Positions 6,473-13,401 of a DNA stretch of 17,551 bases are shown in pieces. The stretch is from Bilophila sp964538355 (GTDB lineage: Bacteria > Desulfobacterota > Desulfovibrionia > Desulfovibrionales > Desulfovibrionaceae): contig CAZIFC010000042.1 of assembly GCA_964538355.1 (NCBI GenBank), positions 1 to 17,551 of the forward strand. The letters run 5' to 3'. Under the pieces are notes generated by a model. The model worked only from the letters and a program-made list of their open reading frames with translations. It was not told the origin of the DNA and did no database searches. Position 1 is the stretch's first letter; each line of letters begins with the position of its first letter. The translations under genes and the position numbers were made by a program.

Positions 6473-7540
6473 ATGCCGCCTTCCCGAAAGCTCAGCGCAC
6501 GTCTTACGCAATTGCTGGAACAGTTCAACCGTAATGACGACTGGCTCATTGTGATCAATGCCGATCCCGATGCCATGGCTTCGGCCCTGGCTCTCAAGCG
6601 GATCATGTCGCACCGCGTGCGAAAGGTCGCCATTGCCCGCATCAACGAGATTTCCCGGCCCGACAATCTGGCGATGATCCGGTACCTGCGTATCGCCATG
6701 TCGCCGCTGTCAAACCAGCTGAAATCAGCCTACACGCACTTTGCGATGGTAGATTCCCAGCCGCACCACAACGCGGCCTTTGAGGGCATTCCCTTTTCCA
6801 TCGTCATCGATCACCACCCCGTCTCGCCGGAGCATCCCCTGAAATCGGCCTACGCCGATATCCGCCCCCAATACGGCGCAACAAGCACGCTGCTCACGGA
6901 ATACCTGCGCTCCTTGCGTATCCGCCCCGGCATCCGCCTCGCCACGGCCCTGCAATACGGCATCCGCACGGATACGGCCACCTTTACCCGCACGGGTACG
7001 GAAACCGACCTCCGCGCCTACCAGTACCTCACCGCCCACGGCGACATGGCCCTGCTGACCCGGATCATCCGAAGCGAATACCTTCCCGAATGGCTCAAAT
7101 ATTTCGCCCGCGCCTTTTCCTCCATGCACCAGTTCGGCTCAGGAGCCTATTGCTACCTCCACTCGGTGGAAAGCCCCGATATTCTTGTGGTGATTGCGGA
7201 CTTCTTCACCCGTGTCCACGGGTTGCGCTGGGTCAGCGTCTGCGGGACCTACAACGAGACGGTGGTGGTCATCTTCCGCGGCGACGGACATCTGGATCTG
7301 GGGGCCTTTGCCGCCTCGCGCCTCGGCCCGCTGGGCACGGCGGGAGGCCACCGCGCCCTTGCCCGGGCCGAATTTCCCATCACCGCCACCGAAGGCCGGA
7401 GCGTGGACGTGTTCGTCTTCCGCAAGCTGACGGAAAAGCCGAAAAAAACGGTCGAAAAGCCCCTTTCCGGAGGGGAGGAAAACGAATCTTGCCCCGCAGG
7501 GCAACCCGCCGTTACCGCACCAGAACCAAAAAGTTCTTGA
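6473..7540 (+). CDS. DHH-family phosphoesterase (NrnA-like)
   Basis: Members of this family degrade nanoRNAs, pAp or cyclic dinucleotide products using a two-metal site. The 355-residue protein has an N-terminal DHH domain: motif I INADPDAMAS (28-37), D94 in MVDSQ, and D113-H114-H115 in VIDHHP. Also present are YGATSTLL, RTDTATF, and a C-terminal DHHA1 domain with GTAGGHRALARAEFP. The usual motif I is H-x3-D-x-D; here D31 and D33 are kept but the histidine position is V27, so metal binding or substrate choice may differ. The last roughly 35 residues are a low-complexity Lys/Glu/Pro-rich tail, and the gene end overlaps marC by 29 bases. AAGGAG 5-6 bases before the ATG is strong, and a small hairpin (6440-6457) lies just upstream. 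The exact substrate is not deducible. Confidence 0.85.
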   Translation: MPPSRKLSARLTQLLEQFNRNDDWLIVINADPDAMASALALKRIMSHRVRKVAIARINEISRPDNLAMIRYLRIAMSPLSNQLKSAYTHFAMVDSQPHHNAAFEGIPFSIVIDHHPVSPEHPLKSAYADIRPQYGATSTLLTEYLRSLRIRPGIRLATALQYGIRTDTATFTRTGTETDLRAYQYLTAHGDMALLTRIIRSEYLPEWLKYFARAFSSMHQFGSGAYCYLHSVESPDILVVIADFFTRVHGLRWVSVCGTYNETVVVIFRGDGHLDLGAFAASRLGPLGTAGGHRALARAEFPITATEGRSVDVFVFRKLTEKPKKTVEKPLSGGEENESCPAGQPAVTAPEPKSS

Positions 7541-8126
7541 TGCCGGTGAAGACCACCTGCGCCGCAATGGCCGCCAGCAGCAGGCCCGTCAGCTTGGAGA
7601 GCACGGCAAGTCCGGTCTTTCCAAGGATGCGCTGCACATGATTGGCCATCAGCAGCATCAGCGTAATGAGGGCCGAAGCCACGAACAGGGCGGCGGAACC
7701 GATGAGCCGCTCCGTCAGGCTGTGCGCGGACGCGCCGAGAACCATCAGCGTACCGATGCTTGCAGGCCCCATGCAGATGGGAATGGCGAGCGGAACCACG
7801 CTGATATCCTCATCCGGGCTGTCGGGCGTGTGCGACTCGCGCTGTTCGCCCATCAGGGCTACGGACGTCAGGAACAGCAACGCCCCCGCGCCGATACGGA
7901 AGGCGTCCAGCGTAAAGCCGAACACGCTGAACAGCGACTCCCCGAAAAAGTACAGCACGGTTCCCACGACAAAGACCGCCACCCCCGTCCGCAGGGCGGT
8001 GCGACGCTTGCGGCGTCCGCCGTAGGTCTGTGTGCCGCTCAGGAACGCGCTCAGCGCGGCAGGAGGTGTCAGAAGGGCGAAGAGCTTGATGACCGAACTG
8101 AAAAATTCTCCGATACTGTAATCCAT
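7512..8126 (-). CDS. MarC-family integral membrane protein
   Basis: A 204-residue inner-membrane protein with six predicted helices: about 9-32, 43-68, 76-94, 110-135, 141-160 and 172-198. The fourth carries the family-type motif PLAIPICMGPASIGTL. MarC/UPF0056 proteins resemble transporters, but their substrates are mostly unknown; the old multiple-antibiotic-resistance link is not supported. The frame opens at 8180, but ATG 8126 (MDYSIGEFF) has GAGAAGA upstream and starts at the usual place. Its 3' end overlaps the DHH gene tail-to-tail, and the loop between helices 3 and 4 is acidic (PDSPDED). Confidence 0.87.
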   Translation of the reverse strand: MDYSIGEFFSSVIKLFALLTPPAALSAFLSGTQTYGGRRKRRTALRTGVAVFVVGTVLYFFGESLFSVFGFTLDAFRIGAGALLFLTSVALMGEQRESHTPDSPDEDISVVPLAIPICMGPASIGTLMVLGASAHSLTERLIGSAALFVASALITLMLLMANHVQRILGKTGLAVLSKLTGLLLAAIAAQVVFTGIKNFLVLVR

Positions 8127-8380
8127 AGTCTTCTCACTATCCCGCAAAATGGTTATTCCATGCGTTGTGCGCCGCCGCACCAGACGCTGTTCCTGATTGA
8201 TTGTTCAATGAGCCGCGTCACCATACAGATAATGAAAGAGAGTTCAAGGCCTTTTTTTCAGGATCAAAGACAACATACCGGTGTTTCAGATTTTTTTTGA
8301 TCAGAAAAATCAGCGGCCCTCCGGGCTGCCTTTTCCGCCGTCCGTTCCTGCAAGACGGCGAGGCCCCTCAGGAGAACGAT
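8127..8380. other. Divergent marC/sdaA regulatory region
   Basis: These 254 bases hold no gene that I can support; the frame upstream of sdaA (from 8201) lacks its own start signal. They are AT-richer than the flanks. They contain a T-run/A-run hairpin (GATTTTTT opposite AAAAATC, about 8289-8310), directly followed by a G/C hairpin (GCGGCCC/GGGCTGC, about 8312-8328) and then CTTTTCC. This looks like a possible leader attenuator for sdaA. A 5-base inverted repeat with a 4-base spacer (8196-8209) is a possible operator. No clear promoter could be chosen. Confidence 0.35.
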
Positions 8381-9754
8381 ATGCCCCATCCGTACATTGA
8401 AACCACGCTGTTCGACCTGTTCAAGGTAGGCCCCGGGCCTTCCAGCTCCCACACCATCGGACCCATGAAGGCGGGACGCCATTTCGCCGATACCTGCGCC
8501 GCCCTGCCGCGGGATCTGCTGATCCGGGCCGTCCGTTTCCGGGTGCGGCTGTATGGCTCCCTCAGCGCGACGGGAACCGGGCACGGGACCGATGCCGCCG
8601 TGGTTGCCGGGCTGCTCGGCACGGAACCGGAAACCTGCCCTCCGGGCCTGCTTCAGACGCTCATGGACGATCCCCATACGCCCCACGCGCGGCCTCTCGG
8701 CGACGGCCGGGTGTCGGTTTGCGTTGGCGACGTGAGCCACGACGCCGTCATCCACGATTTCCCCTACAGCAACACGCTGGTTGCCGAACTGCTGGATGCC
8801 GAAGACAATATCCTGCATTCGCAGGAATATTACTCTGTGGGCGGCGGTTTTATCCAGTGGAAGGGGTGGGAGCCGCCCGTTCTCGGCAAGCCTGTTCACC
8901 GCTATTCGAATATGACCGAATTGCGTGCCATTGTGAAGGAGAAGGGCCTCAATATTTATGAAATCATCCTCGACAATGAAATGGCGATCACCGGCGCGTC
9001 CCGCCCGACGATCATCCATTCGCTGAACGAGATCATCGCGCACATGGAAAACGGCGTCCGGCGCGGCCTTGACGAGGAAGGACTGCTCCCCGGCCCGCTC
9101 AAGGTGCAGCGCAAGGCCCGGATGCTCTGGCAGCAGGCCTCCAAGATGCAGTCGTGCCCGGACCAGTTCCTGACCCGGATCAACGCCTACGCCTTTGCCA
9201 CGGCGGAAGAGAACGCCAGCGGCGGCGTCATCGTCACCGCGCCCACCTGCGGCTCCGCCGGAGTCATGCCCGCGCTGGTCTACGCACTGCGCCATGAGCT
9301 GTTCATCGGCGACCGCGCCCTGCGGGAAGCCTTCCTTGCCGCGGCGGCTGTCGGGTTCATCGCCAAGCACAACGCCAGCATTGCCGGAGCCGAGGTCGGC
9401 TGTCAGGGTGAAATCGGCGTGGCCTCGGCAATGGCGGCGGCCTTTGTAGCCGATGCCCGAGGCTACCGGTCCCGGGTGACCGAAAACGCCGCCGAGGTCG
9501 CCCTTGAGCACCATCTCGGCATCACCTGCGATCCCGTGCAGGGCTATGTGCAGATCCCCTGTATCGAACGCAACGCCATGGGTGCGGTCAAGGCCTACAA
9601 CGCGGCGATCATCACCTCGGGGACCGATCCCTATTCGCAGCGGGTGTCTCTTGATGCCGCCATTGCGGCGATGGCGGAGACAGGCCGGGAAATGAGCTGT
9701 AAATTCAAGGAAACCTCGCTCGGCGGACTTGCCGTAAGCATGGTTGCCTGTTGA
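8381..9754 (+). CDS. sdaA: L-serine dehydratase, single-chain iron-sulfur type
   Basis: This enzyme converts L-serine to pyruvate and ammonia with an oxygen-sensitive [4Fe-4S] cluster instead of pyridoxal phosphate. The 457 residues match the one-chain form (E. coli SdaA, about 454). The N-terminal part starts LFDLFKVGPGPSSSHTIGP. The C-terminal catalytic part has ASGGVIVTAPTCGSAGVMPA and EVGCQGEIGVASAMA. The cluster ligands are visible: C341, C383 and C394, with the 42- and 11-residue spacing known from the Legionella enzyme. The protein ends in cysteine (C457), matching the tail-in-mouth C-terminal ligand. ATG 8381 has AGGAG 6 bases upstream; the longer frame from 8201 is leader sequence. 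It is a monocistronic gene, and its likely role is serine catabolism feeding pyruvate to energy metabolism. Confidence 0.97.
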   Translation: MPHPYIETTLFDLFKVGPGPSSSHTIGPMKAGRHFADTCAALPRDLLIRAVRFRVRLYGSLSATGTGHGTDAAVVAGLLGTEPETCPPGLLQTLMDDPHTPHARPLGDGRVSVCVGDVSHDAVIHDFPYSNTLVAELLDAEDNILHSQEYYSVGGGFIQWKGWEPPVLGKPVHRYSNMTELRAIVKEKGLNIYEIILDNEMAITGASRPTIIHSLNEIIAHMENGVRRGLDEEGLLPGPLKVQRKARMLWQQASKMQSCPDQFLTRINAYAFATAEENASGGVIVTAPTCGSAGVMPALVYALRHELFIGDRALREAFLAAAAVGFIAKHNASIAGAEVGCQGEIGVASAMAAAFVADARGYRSRVTENAAEVALEHHLGITCDPVQGYVQIPCIERNAMGAVKAYNAAIITSGTDPYSQRVSLDAAIAAMAETGREMSCKFKETSLGGLAVSMVAC

Positions 9755-9760
9755 CAGTGC

Positions 9761-9814
9761 CCCGGATACGGGTTACTGATTGCCTCTTTCACAATGCACT
9801 ATGCCGGGTTTTTT
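9761..9814 (+). terminator. Possible sdaA terminator
   Basis: CCCGGATA (9761-9768) can pair with TATGCCGGG (9800-9808, one bulge), directly followed by six T's. The loop is long (about 31 bases) and the stem short, so the prediction is weak, though the T-run and position just after the sdaA stop fit. Confidence 0.35.
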
Positions 9815-9888
9815 CCCCTCTGGACAATCAGGCTTTCGGCCTTAGCGTTACGAGACAGGAAGAAGCCCGTCTTTTTGGGAGGCTGCAT

Positions 9889-10125
9889 ATGGCACGCATC
9901 ACCGTTGAAGATTGTCAGGAACGCGTCGAAAACCGTTTTCTCCTCGTGCAGATGGCGATCAAGCGCGTGCGCCAGTATCGCGAAGGCTACGAGCCTCTGA
10001 TCGAGTCGCGCAACAAGGAAGCTGTGACGGCACTGCGCGAAATCGCGGCCGGCAAGGTCTTTCCCGAAGACATGAGCCAGTACCGCATGCCCACTGGCGA
10101 AACCCAACCCGATCTGGACGATTAA
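9889..10125 (+). CDS. rpoZ: RNA polymerase omega subunit
   Basis: Omega helps assemble and stabilise the beta-prime subunit of RNA polymerase. The 78-residue protein begins MARITVEDCQERVENRFLLV, the classical omega N-terminus, followed by the VQMAIKRVRQ helix and NKEAVTALREIAAG. The ATG at 9889 has GGGAGG six bases upstream; the frame is open further 5' but carries no family sequence there. AGCC (9864-9867) can pair with GGCT overlapping that ribosome-binding site. dnaJ follows 30 bases later on the same strand and probably shares the message. Confidence 0.95.
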   Translation: MARITVEDCQERVENRFLLVQMAIKRVRQYREGYEPLIESRNKEAVTALREIAAGKVFPEDMSQYRMPTGETQPDLDD

Positions 10126-10155
10126 GCCCTTTTCGTCCCAAAAAATTGAGCAATC

Positions 10156-11292
10156 ATGGCCCAACGCGATTATTACGAAGTTCTCGGTGTAGCCCGTACC
10201 GCCTCGGATGACGAGATCAAGCGGGCTTACCGTAAAATGGCCCTCCAGAACCATCCCGACCACAACCCCGACAACCCCGAAGCCGAACAGCGTTTCAAAG
10301 AGGCTGCCGAAGCCTATGAAGTCCTGCGCGATCCGGAACGCCGGGCGCGGTATGACCAGTTCGGCCATGCCGGTGTCGGCGGGAACAATGGAGACTTCGG
10401 AGGCTTCGGCTCCGCCGAAGACATCTTCGCCCATTTCGGCGATATCTTCGGCGACATGTTCGGTTTCAGCATGGGCGGTTCGCGTCGCAGCGGGCCTCGT
10501 CCCACGGCGGGCGCAGACCTGCGCTACAACCTGAACATCACGTTCGCACAGGCGGCGAAGGGTGCGGAAATCACCCTCAACATCCCGCGGATGGCCACCT
10601 GCGACGAGTGCCAAGGCTCCGGAGCCGCGCCCGGCAGTTCCCGCGAGACCTGCCGCCAGTGCGGCGGTGCGGGACAGGTTCGTAATTCGCAGGGCTTTTT
10701 CCAGTTCGTGGCCCCCTGCCCCACCTGCCACGGGGAGGGCTATACCATTTCCAAGCCCTGCCCCAAATGCCGGGGCAAGGGACAGATCCAGCAGACCCGT
10801 GACCTCTCCGTCCGCATCCCTGCGGGCGTGGATACCGGGACCCGCCTCCGGCTCCGCAACGAAGGCGAAGCGGGGACCAACGGCGGACCCAACGGAGATC
10901 TGTATGTCTTTATCTCCGTGGACGAAGACAAGACCTTCCGCCGCCAGGGGCAGGATCTCGTCATCACGCGGGAAGTCTCCTTTGTGCAGGCGGCCCTCGG
11001 GCACACGCTCACCGTTCCCGGCCTTGATGAGGAACTTGAGCTGAAGATCGCCAAGGGCACGCAGAGCGGCACGGTTCTCCGTCTGCCGGGCAAGGGGCTT
11101 CCCTTCCTCAACCAGAACCGCAATGGCGATCTGCTTGTGGAAATCGTGGTGAAAACACCGACCGGCCTTTCCGCACGGCAGGAGGAACTGCTCCGCGAAT
11201 TCGAATCCTGCGCGGAAGAGTCCATCGGCAACAAGATCATCAAGGGCGTCGAGAACCTGCTCGGCGGCAAAAACAAGAAAAAGAAAAAATAG
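10156..11292 (+). CDS. dnaJ: Chaperone DnaJ (type I Hsp40)
   Basis: This co-chaperone delivers unfolded clients to DnaK and stimulates its ATPase. The 378-residue protein has the full type I architecture. A J-domain (1-70) contains HPD at 33-35. A Gly/Phe-rich linker (about 73-110) follows. A zinc domain (about 148-215) has four CxxCxGxG repeats: CDECQGSG, CRQCGGAG, CPTCHGEG and CPKCRGKG. A C-terminal substrate-binding region carries VSFVQAALGHTLTVPGL and ends in a lysine-rich tail, KNKKKKK. The ribosome-binding site is weak (a GAG before CAATC), consistent with coupling to rpoZ. dnaK and grpE are not nearby. A strong terminator lies downstream. Confidence 0.97.
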   Translation: MAQRDYYEVLGVARTASDDEIKRAYRKMALQNHPDHNPDNPEAEQRFKEAAEAYEVLRDPERRARYDQFGHAGVGGNNGDFGGFGSAEDIFAHFGDIFGDMFGFSMGGSRRSGPRPTAGADLRYNLNITFAQAAKGAEITLNIPRMATCDECQGSGAAPGSSRETCRQCGGAGQVRNSQGFFQFVAPCPTCHGEGYTISKPCPKCRGKGQIQQTRDLSVRIPAGVDTGTRLRLRNEGEAGTNGGPNGDLYVFISVDEDKTFRRQGQDLVITREVSFVQAALGHTLTVPGLDEELELKIAKGTQSGTVLRLPGKGLPFLNQNRNGDLLVEIVVKTPTGLSARQEELLREFESCAEESIGNKIIKGVENLLGGKNKKKKK

Positions 11293-11416
11293 CGATATTC
11301 TTGAGGGAGACGGTGCGCGCTTCCAAAGCCTCTGCCCCTTTTCCCCAAGGCCCTCTTCCGCGGAATCTTTCCGACAGGCGGGGAGGGAACCGCAGGAACC
11401 CTGCGAAAAAAGAGAC

Positions 11417-11454
11417 GACAGCCCGGAACCAATGGTTCCGGGCTGTCTTGTTTT
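11417..11454. terminator. Strong bidirectional terminator between dnaJ and the Nudix gene
   Basis: GACAGCCCGGAACC pairs perfectly over 14 bp with GGTTCCGGGCTGTC around a 3-base AAT loop. TTGTTTT follows on the plus strand, ending rpoZ-dnaJ. On the minus strand GTCTCTTTTTT follows, ending the Nudix gene, whose stop is about 43 bases before the hairpin. Bases 11293-11416 hold nothing else except a small CGCAGG/CCTGCG hairpin near 11390-11405. Confidence 0.9.
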
Positions 11455-11496
11455 CCCAAAACGGAATGCGGGCCGAAGCGGACGGCCCTTTCTTTG

Positions 11497-11976
11497 TTAC
11501 CAGGGAGTAGTCAGGCCGGCGGCATGGCGTCCGCCATACAGCACGCCCTTGAAGTCGGCAAGGATCTTGGCGTGGTCGAAAACAAGGGCGGGCAAGGCTT
11601 CCATCGAGTAGAAGGCAACCTTGGCGGCATCGTCCCCGGCGCGCAGCTCTTCGGGATTCAGCGGCTCGGCGATGAATACGGTGGAAATGGTGTGCTGGCG
11701 CGGATCGCGATCAGGAGCCGAATACACCCCCAGAATGCCGGTCAGCCTGATGCGGAGATTGGTTTCTTCCAATGCTTCGCGCACGGCGGCCTGTTCCGCG
11801 GATTCGCCCAAATCGATGAATCCGCCCGGCAGGGCATTGCCGTAGGGAGGGTTCTTGCGGTCGACAAGCACAAGCCCGCGCTCGCGGTCATGGATCACGA
11901 TATCGACGGTCGGCTTGGGGTTGAGGTATTTTTCAACGATCGCGCCGCATTTCGGACAGGTCAATTCAGTCTTCAT
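11497..11976 (-). CDS. Nudix hydrolase, ADP-ribose pyrophosphatase-like
   Basis: Nudix enzymes cleave nucleoside diphosphates linked to another moiety. The 159-residue protein has a short N-terminal CPKCG (7-11), like half of a zinc ribbon, then a Nudix fold. Its Nudix box starts at G52: GFIDLGE, seven residues, then REALEETNL (66-74). The catalytic glutamates E67, E70 and E71 are present. The box glycine near the end is replaced by asparagine (N73). Two ATGs are adjacent; the second (11976) sits 6 bases after AAGGGA and is preferred. The frame is open to 12039 but with no ribosome-binding site. The substrate is unknown; nicotinamide- or ADP-ribose-type compounds are plausible. Confidence 0.88.
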   Translation of the reverse strand: MKTELTCPKCGAIVEKYLNPKPTVDIVIHDRERGLVLVDRKNPPYGNALPGGFIDLGESAEQAAVREALEETNLRIRLTGILGVYSAPDRDPRQHTISTVFIAEPLNPEELRAGDDAAKVAFYSMEALPALVFDHAKILADFKGVLYGGRHAAGLTTPW

Positions 11977-12194
11977 CATCAGTCCCTTGAGTAAAATGAA
12001 GGGGATGTTCCCCATATGCATAGAGGGGAATCCCCCCATTCATCGCCCGCAAACATTCCTTCTTCCCAAAACTCGCCCGAAAGCGCAACAGGCTTTTTCG
12101 GATTCCACACTGTTCTTCAATCATTCCAAGAAAAAACAAATTCCTCCGCCCACTCCCAGCAGGGAACGCCCGTGAAGATCCCCCACCCCATTAC

Positions 12195-12278
12195 AAAAGT
12201 CTTGGGAGAGGGAGGGATGGGGCTTGGGGAAGGGAGGGAGAAGCCTTTCTCCAGAAAGGTTCTCCCTCCCTTCCCCAA
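12195..12278 (-). repeat. Repeated 3' element after the CofD-like gene (copy 1)
   Basis: Read on the minus strand it begins 10 bases after the CofD-like stop. A 19-bp stem (bases 12260-12278 with 12224-12242) continues into a 7-bp stem (CCTTTCT/AGAAAGG) with a GG tip and one bulge. A C-rich stretch follows, ending CCCAAGACTTTT. The same design follows valS. The final T's are short, yet position and strength make a terminator or 3'-end protection element likely. The rest of 12040-12194 contains no gene that I can support; it is the upstream region of the Nudix gene. Confidence 0.8.
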
Positions 12279-12288
12279 TTTCCTTTCC

Positions 12289-13401
12289 TTACTTCCACTC
12301 ACCCAAAAGCTCCCGGCACAGCAGGCCCGCGTCAAGATAGGGCGGCTCGGCGACAAGGCGGGCACGGCGAACCCGTATCCCCTTTCCGGCAAGCCATGCA
12401 TGGGGGATGCCGCCGGGATAGCGTGACTCATCCCCGTCAACCAGCAGCCAGTTGAGCACCTGCCCGGCGGGGCAGCCCTCTCCGGAGCCGAACCGGAGCA
12501 GCCACTCCACCTGATCCTGCACGGAAAGCCCAAAAAGCTCCGGGTCAGTCCCAAGGTTGGGAATGAAGACCTTGGGGCAGGCCGCTTCCCGGATGGCGCA
12601 GCCCACGCCCTCAGGCAGCAGGTTCGCCATGACCGACGAAAAAAAACTTCCGATGGGGTAACAAATGAGATCCGCCCCGCGGATGACGGAACCAAGGCGT
12701 GGCTGCATGGGTACGGAAATCGGCTCCGCATTCTCCAGCGAAGCGGAAAGCCACATGTCCCGGATGGGTGCGGCAATGGAAGCCGCTGTCTTGCCCGTGA
12801 AACGATGCTGCCCGACGATGACCTCGCCGTCGGCAAGCTCCACGCACAGGTGGGCGCAGCGATCCGCTACGGGCAGGACGACGCCACGGGCCTGCACCAT
12901 GCCGGAAAACGCCCGCACCACAGGCTCCAGCTGGCGATCCAGCGACAGGTAGCCGGATGTCAGGATCAGGTTCCCGATGCTGGCTCCGGCAAGCTCCATG
13001 TCCTCCGGCATCTGCGCGAGAAAGGCGGCAAGGTGCTGGGCGGCGATTTCGTGCATCGGCTCTGGAATAGCCGCCACCAGAGGATGGGTGCCCGCCGCCA
13101 TCGTTTCCAGTTCGCGGCGCAGTTCCGCACGGCCCTCTTTTGTTGACAATCGGTAACCAAGCAGGGCCACCGTCTCCGGATTCCCGGCAAGCGAACGATC
13201 CGCCAACGCCATGATCCGGGCGCGGATATCGCCCACGGCGGGCATATCGAAGGCCCGGCGCAGCACGGCGGAGCTGCCCCCCGAATCAAAGGTCGTGATC
13301 ACATGGATGGCAGACGCGGTGTGCCGGGACAGTTCCGCCGCCACGGGAGCCAGTGCCGTACCGCCGCTGAAAAACAGAATCCGCAGTTCAGGCCCGCCCA
13401 T
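12289..13401 (-). CDS. CofD/YvcK-like protein (GAK-system type)
   Basis: The 370-residue cytoplasmic protein resembles the CofD/YvcK superfamily, whose CofD members transfer a phospholactyl-type group in F420 synthesis and whose YvcK members bind UDP-sugars and control the envelope. Superfamily signatures are FFSGGTALAP (10-19), FDSGGSSAVLRR (38-49), VGDIRAR (56-62), ASIGNLILTSGYL, and LICYPIGSFFSSVMANLLP. I recall a CofD-like subfamily from the Desulfovibrio 'GAK system', found with an ATP-grasp enzyme and an HprK-like kinase, and this fits that type; those partners are not in the window. The gene overlaps the preceding amidotransferase-like gene by 14 bases, and its ATG follows GGAGG at ideal spacing, so translation is coupled. 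The substrate is unknown. Assignment to the superfamily is firm, to the GAK type moderate. Confidence 0.78.
   Translation of the reverse strand: MGGPELRILFFSGGTALAPVAAELSRHTASAIHVITTFDSGGSSAVLRRAFDMPAVGDIRARIMALADRSLAGNPETVALLGYRLSTKEGRAELRRELETMAAGTHPLVAAIPEPMHEIAAQHLAAFLAQMPEDMELAGASIGNLILTSGYLSLDRQLEPVVRAFSGMVQARGVVLPVADRCAHLCVELADGEVIVGQHRFTGKTAASIAAPIRDMWLSASLENAEPISVPMQPRLGSVIRGADLICYPIGSFFSSVMANLLPEGVGCAIREAACPKVFIPNLGTDPELFGLSVQDQVEWLLRFGSGEGCPAGQVLNWLLVDGDESRYPGGIPHAWLAGKGIRVRRARLVAEPPYLDAGLLCRELLGEWK

Noticed and set aside
8196..8209. FNR/HcpR-type operator ATTGA-TTGT-TCAAT upstream of sdaA
   Set aside because: The half-sites are right, but the spacer is 4 bases between TTGA and TCAA instead of the 6 expected for FNR or HcpR boxes; kept only as an unspecific inverted repeat.
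8201..8380. N-terminal extension of sdaA from an upstream ATG
   Set aside because: The added 60 residues match nothing, the sequence is AT-rich leader with hairpins, and ATG 8381 has an ideal ribosome-binding site and the conserved N-terminus.
12016..12426. Plus-strand open frame across the Nudix/CofD intergenic region
   Set aside because: It runs through the repeated 3' element and into the CofD-like gene antisense, with no ribosome-binding site or family similarity.
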